A stretch of DNA of 64,000 nt, from positions 2,046,001 through 2,110,000 of the forward strand of contig JAKZZE010000004.1 in assembly GCA_024220505.1 (NCBI GenBank), in the 5' to 3' direction. Under the pieces are notes generated by a model. The model ran no database searches, was not told the DNA's origin, and saw only the letters and a list, made by a program, of their open reading frames with translations. Below are positions 45,746 through 56,812 of the stretch, one piece after another. The position numbers and the translations under genes were made by a program. Position 1 is the first letter of the stretch. Every line of letters starts with the position of its first letter. This DNA is from Rhizopus arrhizus. Taxonomy: Eukaryota > Mucoromycota > Mucoromycetes > Mucorales > Rhizopodaceae.

Positions 45746-47675
45746 TTTCTGATATAAACTAGGTCAGTATACATAGCCTTCCTTTTTCGCTTTAATAGAA
45801 AAAAAGGGCTTTACCTCGTATATTCTTCTTTTTTTTTTTTTCTTTTAATAAGAAAAGAAAAGAAAGAAAAAAAATATACAAAGAATTTATGGATATCTGG
45901 GGATATTCGCATTATTGTTACATGATGTCATTTTTGAATACAATAAAATACAAATCACCTCATCGCCTTTTTTTTTTTTTAATTGTTAGTTTAATTGATA
46001 CTCTATTAGGCTTTTGATTTTTTATGTGATCATTGTCCCTCTGTTATTTTCTCTTTTTGCTGAAAAAGATTCTCTTTACTCATCCTCTTTTGGTTGAACA
46101 ATGGTCGGGATCGGAATTTAATAAAGTATTTACATCATATGTCAATGCAAAAAAAAAAAATATAGTTTCAAAGTGGAAGAGACTTCATGTTTAAGGATGA
46201 GAAAGAAGCAAATGTTTGTAGAGTATTTTCATCATTTCCTGATAGATGACAACACCTTGAATACTACCTTTGTCCTTTTATATAAAAATGAAACAGACTG
46301 GGACGATAAATGACTGTGAGGATAAAGAAAAGGAACCGTTGGAAGAGCAAGATGAATGATGATGACTAACAGCTTATCGAATGAAAACAGTGCTGTAAAT
46401 AAAGCATCAATAGCATAACAAGACATAATAAACCACACAGCAAGACAATATCTTTTGTTCCAGTGGCTCAACGGACCCTATACTGATCTATCTGTAGTAA
46501 CGCGCTTTAATCATCAGCCTAAGCAAGCCTTTGGGTGATTGCACTCAACAAAAGAAGTCTAGTTCACTAGCATGACCTATGAATAGATGACTACAGGTAC
46601 TGTTCATTTTGTTGAGTTGGCCAGCGAACCATACTGCTCTTTTTTTGCTATTTAAAAGGAACAGCCTATTTGATTTACCGCGTTCAGTGTCCGATTTTAC
46701 ACCTCTTTACAGCTGAAGAAAATTGGTATCCCAATTTTTTTTTTGTTTGTGGCCCAATCTATTTTCTTCAGCTGTATTTGATGATTCATATTTCTACCTA
46801 TTTTTTTGAATAACAGGTTGAAGTGGCTTTGATGACCTATGAATCCTGATTCTTTTCTTTTAGAATCTTGCACGATTAAAAAGACAGTACCTCCAAAAAC
46901 GATGAATTGGTTGATAATCAGCATGGTAACCAAAGATGCATTATCATTGGCACACTTTACTTTAAATTCATTTGCTATCCCAATCACTGTTTATATCAAA
47001 TTGAGGTATCTGTGAGAATAAAAGTCATTATATTACATTATCTCCCTCCCCCCTCCTTTTTTTTTTTTTTAATTGATCAATAGACTTCATTAAACATACA
47101 TAAAACGTGGTTTGGTGTTCTAAATGAAACCCTCTGCTCTTTTTTGTTTAATATAAATATGTTGCTGGTTTTTTAAGTTTATTTAATGATATTCATTGAA
47201 TTGTTAAGGAACAAGGGAGTTTTATTTCTGTTCAAATACCCTTATTGGTTATTGACCTCTCTCTCTCTCTCTCTTTCTATTATGAACTCATAAAAATCAT
47301 TCAACTAAAATTGTTTATGTTTCCAAACACGTTATTATTCTTCTAAATAGTCAATGTTTGCCAGCTTTTGTTTACATTCACGTCTTTGGTTTTGTTTGTC
47401 TTTGTCAATTCAAAGGAGCGAGTATCCTCCCTATCATGTGTATTTATTTTAAAAAAAAAGAACATTTTAATCAGATGATACCAAATAACTCTCACTTTCT
47501 CACGGATCCCTTTTTCTTTTTTTAGACTAAGGATGCACACCATAAATCCGAGAGCTTGATTTATTCAAACCTGTTTCCGAGATAAAATGTTTAAAACAAT
47601 TCAAAAGATCGGATCTTTTCTATTTGGATTTCTATTTTCTATCACTTATCTTTGCACACACACAAAACAAAGTTG
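45746..47675. other. Intergenic, pyrimidine-rich, no supported gene
   Basis: About 1.9 kb upstream of the caleosin-fusion gene, with several T-rich tracts and a (CT)n microsatellite near 47260. Frames at 46232-46471, 46697-46987 and 47343-47543 (minus) show no domain. Confidence 0.5.
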
Positions 47676-47894
47676 ATGAAACTTTTACAAATGATGTCGT
47701 CTTTAGACAGATGTAAACATTATGATGACATCTGTGGAAAAGAGAAGAAAGCAGCTGCTAACCTTTATCTTTTTTTAAAAGTCTTATCACAAGCACATCC
47801 ATCTTTATTAAAACATGATATTTGTTTGTGGTACATTTTGGTTGCTATACCAACCATGATTCTTCTCCTTATCAACCAATTCATTCCTCAATAG
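47676..47894 (+). CDS. Possible small tail-anchored protein, 72 aa
   Basis: Frame from the ATG at 47676: MKLLQMMSSLDRCKHYDDICGKEKKAAANLYLF..., then a C-terminal hydrophobic segment (LWYILVAIPTMILLLINQFI) just before the stop. The composition and single C-terminal span would fit a tail-anchored membrane protein. No family recognised and no splice or promoter support, so it may be chance. Confidence 0.3.
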   Translation: MKLLQMMSSLDRCKHYDDICGKEKKAAANLYLFLKVLSQAHPSLLKHDICLWYILVAIPTMILLLINQFIPQ

Positions 47895-48556
47895 ACGATT
47901 ATTCACCGCTATCATCCTGAAGGGGACACCAAATGAGATAGGCATCTAGGTTTGGAACTGCTTATGTCATATTAACATAAACTTTTATTTCCTGTTTCGT
48001 CCTACAGTATAACAACCCCTCCTCCCCCCTTTTTTTTCACTCCATATGATAGACACAAAGCTTTAATGATTCTTTTGGCATGTTGTATTACAATAGAATA
48101 AATTCAAGTAAGATGAGTTATGTATTGAAAATAACCATAAATCCTGAAGTAAAACAAGATTATAAGCCAAGTATTCATTCCTTAAAGATGAATATACTGC
48201 TTACAGGAGAACTTGGCACGTTTTACGAACTTGTTAAAGGGAGAGGTTCATACTACAATAAAAGTACACGACCATAAAACGATTCTCTCTTTTGAAATTG
48301 CTTTCTTACTGTATTTGATTTGAAATAATGAGGTCTATAATCATCCTTTTATAAGAATTCAAACAAGTCAATTTTTGAACAGCCAAAAAAAAAGAAATAC
48401 ATTTGAAAAAATCAAAATATACCATCATTACTTATACAAAAAAAAAAAAAAAAAAAAAAAAAGTTCAAAAAAGATTTTATTCAAATAACCTCTCGTCAGT
48501 GACTATCGTGAGTCCTGGGGGGGGAAGTCGAGGAAAGAGAATTCAGTAACTAATGT
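47895..48556. other. Intergenic, no supported gene
   Basis: About 660 bp with an A-rich run at 48440-48461. The plus frame 48080-48277 has no recognisable content. Confidence 0.45.
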
Positions 48557-49052
48557 TTAGGATGGAGTAGATGGCATTGGCATCATAGGCATTGTGGGCA
48601 TTGGAGGCATTACAGGTGGCCAGGGCACTACCATCGGAGGCATCACTGGAAACGAAGGGACCTGGACGGCAGCCCTAGAGGGTGGAGTAGGTGGAGTAGG
48701 TGGAGTGGGTGGAGTGGGTGGTGGTCTGGCTAACATGAATCTACCACCAGGGACAGCGATAATCATAGGAGGGGTGGGGGGCGTAGGGGGAGTGGGTACA
48801 AAGATTCCAGGTGGTGTTGGAGGTGTTGGAGGTGTTGGGGGGAACATGAATCCCGGAATTGGGATCATCATCGGAGGGGTGGGGGGCGTTACTTGTCGCT
48901 TGCTGTCAAAGACAGGTGATCAGCATGACGTACAAAACAGACCAGACAATAAAAGCTTACCTGAACTCAGCATCGTGACCATCCAGTGGAGTAGCAAAAG
49001 CTTGAATGCAAAGTGCTGAAAGTGTCAAAAAGGCTGTAAGAGAGAATTTCAT
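48557..49052 (-). CDS. Secreted Pro-rich (TPP-repeat) protein with Lys-Arg site
   Basis: Two exons, 48961-49052 and 48557-48902, 145 aa. A clean signal peptide MKFSLTAFLTLSALCIQAFA precedes a short spacer ending FSKRQV, a Kex2-type cleavage site. The remainder is almost entirely proline-rich, with blocks of repeated P-T-P-P (TPPTPPTPPG) separated by hydrophobic pieces such as MIIAVPGGRF and VQVPSFPVMPP. No Cys. Such proteins are usually cell-wall or extracellular-matrix structural proteins; no family recognised. The antisense Gly-Val-rich frame at 48594-49019 is a mirror of the repeat. TATA box about 49 bp upstream. Confidence 0.8.
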
Positions 49053-49100
49053 TTTTTTTTAAAGTGCTAGAGTCTGAGGGAATTTTGTCAAACTGTCCTT

Positions 49101-49108
49101 TATTTATA
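49101..49108 (-). promoter_or_regulatory. TATA box of the Pro-rich secreted protein gene
   Basis: TATAAATA on the minus strand, about 49 bp upstream of the ATG at 49052. Confidence 0.5.
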
Positions 49109-50248
49109 GGAAAATTCACTGTTTTCATTTATCAATCAAAACGGCTTCTCTGTATGAATAAAATGGCTTGTTGTGAAGATGTATAGAAAGGAGTGATTCC
49201 TTTATATTCAATCATGTTCATATCGTGATGCTCGTGGGAGACATTTATATCTTGAAGGCTTTTTTTTTTGATAAAATACAAAGAGGCTCAAAAAGTTCAA
49301 TGATCGGCTTGTGCTAATCATTCATAATTAACAAGGCAAATGATTTATAGAAAAGTTCCATTTGGTTTTTTGAGCATTCAACTGTCTTGGCACTCTTTCA
49401 TCTTATAAAACATTTGCTTCTTGGTCTTTGAAACTTTGAGAGAATAATGATCATTAAACTTGCAGAACCTTGAGTAAAAAAGAAGTTTTCATGATAGATA
49501 GGGGCAAGTGATAGAAATGGACGAGAGTTTTCAGGCATTTGCTCTCATTTGTCTATTCCTTTTGAAGATATGCCAGAACAAGCGTGTTTTGAAGATTGGC
49601 TTCTTTATAAGAATACACTTGCTACTTTCTATTTGCATTGTATGTATAGAGCACAAGTGCACTTTTTAAACCTAATATGCAAATACTATTTAACTTGTTG
49701 AATAAATAATTCCTGTCAGCTACTAATGATCCCTACATTTAAAGCTTTAATTCAAAACAATGATAAATAAATTACGAACAATAGCCTTCATACATATGCT
49801 GTGGTTGACGCTTGAGGCCTGGTAATCAAGCATCTTTTGCTGTAGATGTACATGGATAGTAGCCATCATACTATTAATAAACGGCTTTATTGTGGTAATA
49901 CTGCTTTCTTTTTTTTCAATAAAAAAAAACATTTGGAGTTTTATTTTTAGTGATTCAAAAACAAAGTAGGTAGTGTCAAAAGCTGAAATAAGATGACTTT
50001 GTTGGTTTATAAACCGTTACTTTATTATAAATTGAACTGTTAAGATGATGGCTTGTTATGACCAAACCCTATTTCTTCTATTTCTTGATGGACGATGAAT
50101 TATTTTTCCAGTTCTCTTTTGCAAATTTGCAAGTCCTTCTTTTGCTTCTAATTTAATGTGTATAATAGAATTCATTCTTTTTTGTGTGCTTAAATCCTTT
50201 TCCTATATATAAAGAAAATAAGAGAACCTCAATATTGAATTTTACAAT
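49109..50248. other. Intergenic, no supported gene
   Basis: About 1.1 kb, AT-rich. The frame 49747-49932 (-) shows no domain. Includes the upstream part of the Pro-rich gene promoter. Confidence 0.5.
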
Positions 50249-50685
50249 TTAAAATACCATGTCTTCGGGTATAATATCGTCTATTAATGATATAGTTTCT
50301 GTAGTCGGTTTAAGACTGATTTGATCATTTAAATCTTCTTGTGCTTTTAAAGCTATGGAAGTAGCACGTAAAACCATGGCTCCTAATCCGTGAATTGTAA
50401 TTGTCTTTTGGCTATACACATGTTGATCAAAACACTTTTTTCTGTCTATTTGTTGTTTCTTATTACTTTTCTTTCAGCATGAGCCGCTTTATTCTATTTA
50501 CAATAGCCGATGATTTGCTTTTACTTGAAATATAAATGTCATTTGATACAGAAGCAGGTCGTTGGGGCTTTCGTTTATGTATGGATCCTATACGTGAAAA
50601 CTGTTTAATAAATTAATACTCAAGTTTCAAAAAAAATCCTAAAACCTTCAACAGGAGTTCTTTTCTCATAGTTTGTTTCTGCCAT
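50249..50685 (-). CDS. POP7: RNase P / RNase MRP subunit POP7 (Rpp20, Alba-like)
   Basis: Small Alba-fold subunit of RNase P and RNase MRP. Three exons: 50646-50685, 50467-50587 and 50249-50411, phases fit, 107 aa. It is missed by single-frame scans because each exon is short. Alba features: KRKPQRPASVSNDIYISSKSKSSAIVNRIKRLML (first strand and helix), then ITIHGLGAMVLRATSIALKAQEDLND, matching the conserved I-x-I-H-G-L-G-A-A-I-x-R-A block of Rpp20, and an acidic C-terminal strand ETISLIDDIIPED. The first intron has a non-consensus donor (GTTTTA). A second subunit, POP1, lies 22 kb upstream. Confidence 0.82.
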
Positions 50686-51424
50686 TTTGAAAAAGTCTTC
50701 AAACTATGTAAAAGTCGAAATTTTTGTTGTTCAAATATGGTACGACGTTATATACTAAATACAGGTAAAAAATAAATTTTAAATTCAGCACAGCGTTCTG
50801 AGGTTTAATGATACTAAACTAACGAATGTTATGCACATCAATTTTATAGCTTTGAACAATAGAGCAGTTTAGCAGTTTCTATATCAAAGATAAAGTAACC
50901 CTTAAAGGTGGCTTATAAGAGTGGTGAGTCGTGGTGGATCCAACACTGATATAGATCACTTAGGTTTACACATACCTGCAAGAACTAAAGTAATAAAAAA
51001 AAGTCAATTAGAGTTCCTAACTTTTTTTAAATATGTATTTTGATAGCAAGCATTCACCATTTTGCAACAGATGATATCCTTACTCTCTGCACGTTTAGTG
51101 TTCAATGAGTCTATCATGTTCTCTTCCAATCCTTTATATAGCTGATACTGCTCTGCTCAAACTTTGCCTTCCCAATCTGGTCTTGACTTTTGACTCTCAC
51201 ACGTCTTCTTTACAAAGACAAAAATAAGGTAGTAATGCACTTTTAAAAAGTCGTCATTTCTTTGAAACGTCAAAAAAGTAAACCAAGTATCGTTCTAAAA
51301 CAAACCAGATGCTGTATTCATCTTTTATAGAAGAAAAAAAAAAATTATCCTCACTGCATACATCAAGCAATAGGTTTATACACAAGCAAAAAGAATGATA
51401 AATAATAAACAACATTTGCTTTTA
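50686..51424. other. Intergenic POP7 / RPS3
   Basis: About 740 bp between the POP7 start and the RPS3 stop. AT-rich, nothing recognised. Confidence 0.5.
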
Positions 51425-52399
51425 TTAAGCTTGAGCAGGTTCAACTGCAGCAGGAGCAGGTCTGAAATCTTGAGCAGAGGGTTCAGTAATAGGAGCTTCA
51501 TCCTTGGGTTCAAGGATAGTAACGATATCAGGAAGAGTTTGCTTGGGACCGTTACGACCAGTAGGGTCATTATCCAACATGATCTTGACCTTGATACCCA
51601 AAACACCTTGACGTAAATCAACGTGACGAACAGCAGTTGTGATGAATTCACGAGCGGGGTTACCAGAGTGAATCATGAAACCATCAGCAAACTTCATGGC
51701 CTTGGCACGAGCAGCACGCACCTTACCGGAAACAACGACTTCACAACCCTTGGCACCGGATTCCATCACGAAACGGATGACACCATAACAGGCACTACAG
51801 ACACTATGTGAGTATTTCTATCACTTTCTCTCTGCTGATAACATACCGACGGACAGCCAAACCGTTGAGAAGCTTGAACTTGACAGATTCACACTGAGCA
51901 ATGGCACAGAGACCACGGTTTTGAACACGCTCAGCATAAAGCTCAACGGCATTCTCAGGGAACTTGAAACGCTTTTGAACAAGAGTGGTCAACTCACGAA
52001 TACGACGACCCTTTTCACCAAGGACGTTTTGTGTATGAGTGGCACGAATGATGATTCTAGACAGTTGTTAGTCACTGTTGTCTTTATCACCTTCCCTTTC
52101 TTTACTCTGTACGGGCAGGAGTCACACGGACTTCTACACCAGCATAACCAGCTTCAGCAAGTTCACGAGTGAGGAATTCGTTTAATTCAGCATAGAAAAC
52201 ACCATCAGCGACCTAATGGAGTGTTAATATCTCTTCTTTTCTCTCTCTCTCTCTCTCAGCATTCAGTTGATATCTGTATCAATAGTGTAAACTTACAAAC
52301 TATAAAAAAAAAAAGGATAAGTATATCTGATTCAATCATCCACTTTTATAACAAGATGTATCTTGCCTTTCTCTTCTTGGAAATTTGAACTGCTGCCAT
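51425..52399 (-). CDS. RPS3: 40S ribosomal protein S3 (uS3)
   Basis: Core small-subunit protein at the mRNA entry channel. Exons: 52367-52399, a 3-nt exon 52297-52299, 52106-52212, 51847-52056 and 51425-51794; 240 aa, the expected length. Start [11 protein letters not shown], then F from the microexon and [51 protein letters not shown] domain with [11 protein letters not shown], then [28 protein letters not shown] and [35 protein letters not shown]. The first intron has a GC donor (AG|GCAAGA). The tail is Pro/Ala-rich. Confidence 0.96.
52297..52299 (-). other. 3-nt microexon (TTT, Phe) of RPS3
   Basis: Flanked by TATAG and GTAAGT. Including it restores the KKRKFVADG sequence that is conserved in ribosomal protein S3; skipping it gives KKRKVADG, still in frame. 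No transcript evidence available here. Confidence 0.65.
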
Positions 52400-53022
52400 G
52401 ATTATTATTATTCAGATATGCAAAGAGAAGGATTAGATGGATGGCTCACTATTCCTGGTACTTGCTCTCTCTCACACTTTCTCTATCTGTCTTTTTGCTT
52501 CCCCCCCCCTCTTTCTTTGCACTTTACACTTTTTTTTTGCTTTCGCACTAAAATGCTCGGTTGCTGTCCGGGTCGGCCTAATTCATGCAAAAATGAAATC
52601 AATTGAAACCCAAGGCATATTAAAATAAATTCCAGTCACTGTTTCAACCCCTTTTTTTCTAATTTATTACCAACGAATCAGAGCAGCGAATGAGTTGTTC
52701 TCTAAATAAGATCAGCAGGATAATAAAATAGTTTTGTAAATAGAAACTTGTTAAAGATTTGATTTGTATTTAATGTGTTGTTGAGACTATTGAGAATTAA
52801 ATGTGGAGGCAAGATATAGAGCATAATTTATAAGCAAAAAGAAGGTTGTTAAAACATGATACTAATGCTATTCATACTACTTCAAATCTCCTTTCTATGA
52901 CAACTTTTTCTACATGTGATTAAATCACCCAACCAAAAAAGAAATAAAAATAAAATGTCGGCCTTAATTTTTTCTTTTTCAAAGGCCCAAGGTCCTGTTT
53001 TCTTTTTTTTAAAAAAAAAAAA
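52400..53022. other. Divergent region RPS3 / PHO85-type kinase
   Basis: About 620 bp holding both promoters. There is a long pyrimidine tract on the plus strand (about 52450-52545, with CCCCCCCC) and GGGTCGGCC near 52580. The kinase ATG follows an A12 run. Confidence 0.5.
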
Positions 53023-53946
53023 ATGGCATCCGCAGTCAATTACCCACCAGAACAACGATATACAAGGATAGAAAAGTTGGGTGAAGGTACTTATGCGACA
53101 GTATACAAAGGAAAAAATAGAGTGACAGGAGAGATTGTTGCTTTAAAAGAAATCCATTTGGATCCTGAAGAAGGAGCGCCATCAACAGCCATTCGTGAAA
53201 TTTCATTAATGAAAGAATTGAAACATCCCAACATTATACGCCTTCAAGATATTATTCATACGGAAAGTAAGTTGAGTCTTGTGTTTGAATGTATGGACCA
53301 AGATTTAAAAAAGTACATGGACACAACCGCACGAGCAACACGCGGTGTGTTGAGTGTTGGGGTCATAAAGTCATTCATGTATCAACTCTTGAAGGGAATT
53401 GCCTACTGCCATGAGAACCGAGTGCTTCACCGAGACCTCAAGCCACAAAACCTGTTGATTAATAAGCATTTACAACTCAAGTTGGGTGATTTTGGATTAG
53501 CTCGTGCGTTTGGTATTCCGGTGAATACGTTCTCGAATGAAGTAGTGACTCTTTGGTATCGTGCACCAGATGTTCTCTTGGGATCTCGTATGTATTCAAC
53601 TTCGATTGATATTTGGTCTGCGGGATGTATCATGGCAGAGATGTATACTGGACGTCCACTATTTCCAGGTACAACCAATGAAGATCAACTACAGAAAATC
53701 TTTAGATTATTAGGTACACCCACAGAACAAACATGGCCAACGATATCTCAATTTCCAGAATATAAACCACCTCAAGTGATCTATCCAGCTCAACATCTAT
53801 CACAAGTATTAACAACGATTGATCCGATTGGAATAGATTTATTGAATAGAATGCTTCAATATCAACCACAGATGAGAATAAGTGCTAAAGATGCACTTGA
53901 ACATGCTTTCTTTAATGAAGTGAAATACATTTCTAATACAGAATAA
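53023..53946 (+). CDS. PHO85: Cyclin-dependent kinase, Pho85 type
   Basis: Single exon of 307 aa, the length of yeast Pho85. Features: [15 protein letters not shown] (ATP loop), VALKEIHLD (catalytic Lys), the cyclin-binding PSTAIRE helix as [33 protein letters not shown] (catalytic loop), [35 protein letters not shown]. The activation segment has NTFSNEV, as in Pho85, where CDKs of the Cdc2 type have Thr; this and the N-terminal region point to Pho85 rather than Cdc28. It partners with Pcl cyclins to control phosphate and nutrient response, morphogenesis and cell cycle. Confidence 0.94.
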   Translation: MASAVNYPPEQRYTRIEKLGEGTYATVYKGKNRVTGEIVALKEIHLDPEEGAPSTAIREISLMKELKHPNIIRLQDIIHTESKLSLVFECMDQDLKKYMDTTARATRGVLSVGVIKSFMYQLLKGIAYCHENRVLHRDLKPQNLLINKHLQLKLGDFGLARAFGIPVNTFSNEVVTLWYRAPDVLLGSRMYSTSIDIWSAGCIMAEMYTGRPLFPGTTNEDQLQKIFRLLGTPTEQTWPTISQFPEYKPPQVIYPAQHLSQVLTTIDPIGIDLLNRMLQYQPQMRISAKDALEHAFFNEVKYISNTE

Positions 53947-54009
53947 TAAAAAAAGAAAATGTATTATGTATTTATTAATGAAGTAATGCAGAAAAGAAGA
54001 ATGTTTTTG

Positions 54010-54769
54010 TTATAAAGTATGTTGTTGACCATTCCAATCCAATAAATCATCCAAGAGATCATGACTGTTTGGTGAATAAACAGAAGAATCTTCATCGGTT
54101 GAGAGAGAAGGTGATAAGATGGGTGATGGAACTAGCAGTTGACTGTGATTCTTACTTTCTGGTTTAATAACCTCCGCTGCAGGGAAAAGGAAAATAAAAA
54201 GGGGGGGGAAAGAAATAAAAAAAAAAAAAAAAAAAAAGAGAGAGTTTCCACTGGGTGGTGGAGTAGTACTTGTGAGTTGAAATGATTTCCTCCATTTTTT
54301 TTTTTTCTTTTTTCTTTCTTTAGACACAAATTATTTCCTTCTTTACGATCCGTGCTGAACCGCAAAAGTCATTAAAGAGAAAAGTAGGATTTGTATTAAA
54401 CTTGATTTGAGCCTGTAGAGCAGCAAATTGTTTACTGATAGATTCCAGTTGACAAGCCAACGACATATTTTCTTCTTCCAAGTGCTTCATCTTTTTCTTC
54501 ATTTGACCATTTTCTTCTTCAAGTCTCTTATTCGACGATTCCAAATCGGAAACATAACGACGCTTTTTATCTCGAGACTCTTGAGCTGCTGCTCTATTTC
54601 TTAAAATTCTTTCTTTTGTCTTTTGATCTTTATCTTCAAGTGTAACTCTTGATTTCTTTGGACGAACTACATTTGTGGTTGTAGGAATAACAAGTGGATC
54701 CATAGTGAAATCAACAGGTAAAGATAATAATTGATTGATTAAATCAGTATTGCTGCTGTTGCTTGACAT
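54010..54769 (-). CDS. HAC1: bZIP transcription factor, Hac1/XBP1-like, candidate for IRE1 splicing
   Basis: Coding blocks 54358-54769 and 54010-54179. The basic region ILRNRAAAQESRDKKRRYVSDLES matches the N-x-A-A-Q-x-x-R signature of Hac1/XBP1 rather than Gcn4, followed by a leucine zipper of about five heptads (KRLEEENGQMKKKMKHLEEENMSLACQLESI). Unspliced, the protein ends after IVKKEIICV (149 aa). Removal of 178 nt between CAGC repeats joins FCGS to AEVIKPESKNHSQ and gives a 193-aa form with an acidic, Ser/Pro-rich activation tail ending WNGQQHTL. A GT-AG alternative (donor GTTCAG, acceptor CTGCAG) would also keep frame, two residues different. The unfolded protein response role is inferred from the family and the hairpin. 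Confidence 0.78.
54172..54186 (-). promoter_or_regulatory. Candidate IRE1 splice-site hairpin (3' site)
   Basis: On the minus strand TTCC-CTGCAGC-GGAG: four base pairs (one wobble) close a 7-nt loop CTGCAGC, identical to the XBP1 3'-site loop; cleavage would be after CTG. The candidate 5' site (GGTT|CAGC, 54354-54361) does not form the same loop, a weakness of the call. Confidence 0.55.
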
Positions 54770-55582
54770 TTTTTATAAACAAAACAAAAGAATAAACCAC
54801 CACCCAATGGAAATTGATTATTTCAACTAAAGAAGAAGAAGAAAAAAAAAAAAAAAAAAAAAAAAAAAGAAAAAAAAAATGAATAAGGTTATTTTTATAA
54901 TAAACTTTTATCCAATCACTTTTATCCACTTGTTCACACAAGCTGCGGAATGAAAAGGTCATGCGCCCAGGGCTATTTTTGGCTGGCCATCTTCACATGC
55001 CCAAAGATGAGAGAACTCAAGTCACTTTATTATTCTCCGATTCAACTTTAAGTGAATTGTGTAACAGGACAGACATAAGATTCTTCATTTCCTTTCCCTT
55101 TTTTTTTTTTTTTTTTTTCTTTTTTTCAAGTACATGTCCTACTCTATAGAATTAGGGATGTGAATATCATATTTTAATCTAAACAGTCTAATCATAGTCT
55201 AGAAAAGAAAAAAAAAAAAAAAGAGGGAATAGAAAGCAAACAGTTTATTTTAATCCCCGTCTTTTTAAGAATAAAAAAAAAAAAAAAAAAGATGGCTTCC
55301 ACTTTTTATAATAAGATGAGAATAAAAATAGTCTTATTTTTTATATCAATCATTCTTTATTTACAAGGAAAGAGAGAGAAGAAGAAGAAGAAAAAAGTTT
55401 AGTTTTCCTTGAAACAATTATAGTTTTGTTTATTGTTGTACAAGCATAATCTGGTTTACCCGCTCCCCAACTCACTTTTGCCCCCCTAATAATTTACTTT
55501 TTATATAAAAAAGAAGCTTTTTAAGAAAAAAGGAAATATTTCCCTCTTCTTTTTCTTGTTTAAAAAAGAAATTGATTATTGA
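54770..55582. other. Divergent region bZIP / Ndt80-type factor
   Basis: About 810 bp with both promoters. Several A/T runs: A-rich 54842-54867, T-rich near 55100, A18 near 55273. No other gene seen. Confidence 0.5.
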
Positions 55583-56812
55583 ATGAATAAAGTACAAGAA
55601 ATAAAAGATTGGCAACCATCTGTAAGACAGCAAACTCCGATGGAGAACACAAAGGTTGATCCGTCCACTTCACCAAAGCCCAATACAGCTTTTAACTACA
55701 TGTAAGTTTTCTTTTTTCTCATTTTTTTTTTTTTATTTTTCCTTTCTTTGTTTTCTTTTTTTGACGTGTTCAAAGACGTCCAAGTCATTTTGATACAACC
55801 AATTCTTCTGAGGGTCGATTTGAGTAAGAAAGAAAAAAAGAATAGATGAAAGAAATTCTAATTGAAATATGAAATATAGACCAAACATGATGTCTCAACC
55901 TACCACACCTCGTCCATACCCAATACATACCATGGCACCTAAATCTCATTTGGCTATGAATGAATTAAGTCCAAAATTTATGCCTGCGAAATCATTTGAA
56001 TTACTTTACTTGTCAGACAAGACTACACTGTAAAGAAAGTGATCATGTTTATAATGTCTATTGATCACAACTCTTTTAGATCACCTATTCAAATTGAAGC
56101 TAAAATGGATCGTGGATTCTTTTTGGCAAATAACGAATGGACTTGCTATCGTCGCAATTACTTTCAAGTCAGCACTGTCTTTTCCTTGGCTCACTATTCT
56201 CAAGCGTACTATTATGTCCGAACACAACGTGGGACTCTGGAACACGTCCAGAGATTCTTGGTCGGCCTCTCAGCCCGTGTGGCTAACAGTGATAAAGAGA
56301 TTGAACTCATTCAGCAAACAGCCAAGAGAGATAAGGGACCTCAATTCAAACCATCTCCAAAGCCGATCCTTCCAGGTGGTCACCTTACCACTGCTCATGA
56401 ACAACAATCGGTCGCTACCTTTGAACGATTACAGTTCAAGACAGCCACGGCTAATAACGGAAAGAGAAGGGCTGCTCAACAATATTTTATTTGTAATGTT
56501 GATTTATATGCTGAAACGAGTGATAATAATACTGTTTGTATCGCAAGCTGTCAGTCGATACCTTTGGTTGTACGAGGTCGAAGTCCAGGTCATTATGCAG
56601 ATGGTTTGAAATCAACAACAGTACAACCAGCAACACAAGTCAGTGATACTTATTATTATTATCAACCTAGTCCTTATTATTATGACAAGTTACCCTACAT
56701 ACCCACTGAAAATAATCAGGATTGGCAACGCTCTAGGTATAATAGTGCCTCTTCTGGTTCTTCTTCTGCACCTTCTCCTTATACTCAAGAATCTTATTTC
56801 TCTCAACCTTAA
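55583..56812 (+). CDS. Ndt80/PhoG-type DNA-binding transcription factor
   Basis: Four exons: 55583-55701, 55776-55823, 55880-56029 and 56080-56812, 349 aa. The NDT80 Ig-fold domain runs from SPIQIEAKMDRGFFLANNEWTCYRRNYFQVSTVF through AYYYVRTQRGTLEHVQRFLVGLSARVANSDKEIELIQQTAKRDKGPQ, then FERLQFKTATANNGKRRAAQQYFICNVDLYAE and RGRSPGHY. The conserved R-x-x-x-Q-Q-Y block near the end of the domain matches Ndt80-family proteins. The tail is Tyr/Pro-rich (DTYYYYQPSPYYY) and Ser-rich. Family members control meiosis, nutrient-regulated phosphatases or heterokaryon incompatibility, so a specific role is not assigned. Confidence 0.9.

Noticed and set aside
46480..46700. Possible tRNA-like sequence
   Set aside because: No acceptor stem or GGTTCGA-type T-loop could be matched; no tRNA or rRNA was found anywhere in the window.
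48594..49019. Gly-Val-rich plus-strand frame (GVGGVGG repeats)
   Set aside because: It is the antisense of the TPP-repeat exon of the secreted protein; the minus gene has a signal peptide, a spliced frame and a TATA box.
54358..54769. bZIP as a complete 149-aa protein
   Set aside because: The downstream frame encodes a clear acidic activation tail that joins in phase, so the short form is probably the unspliced product.
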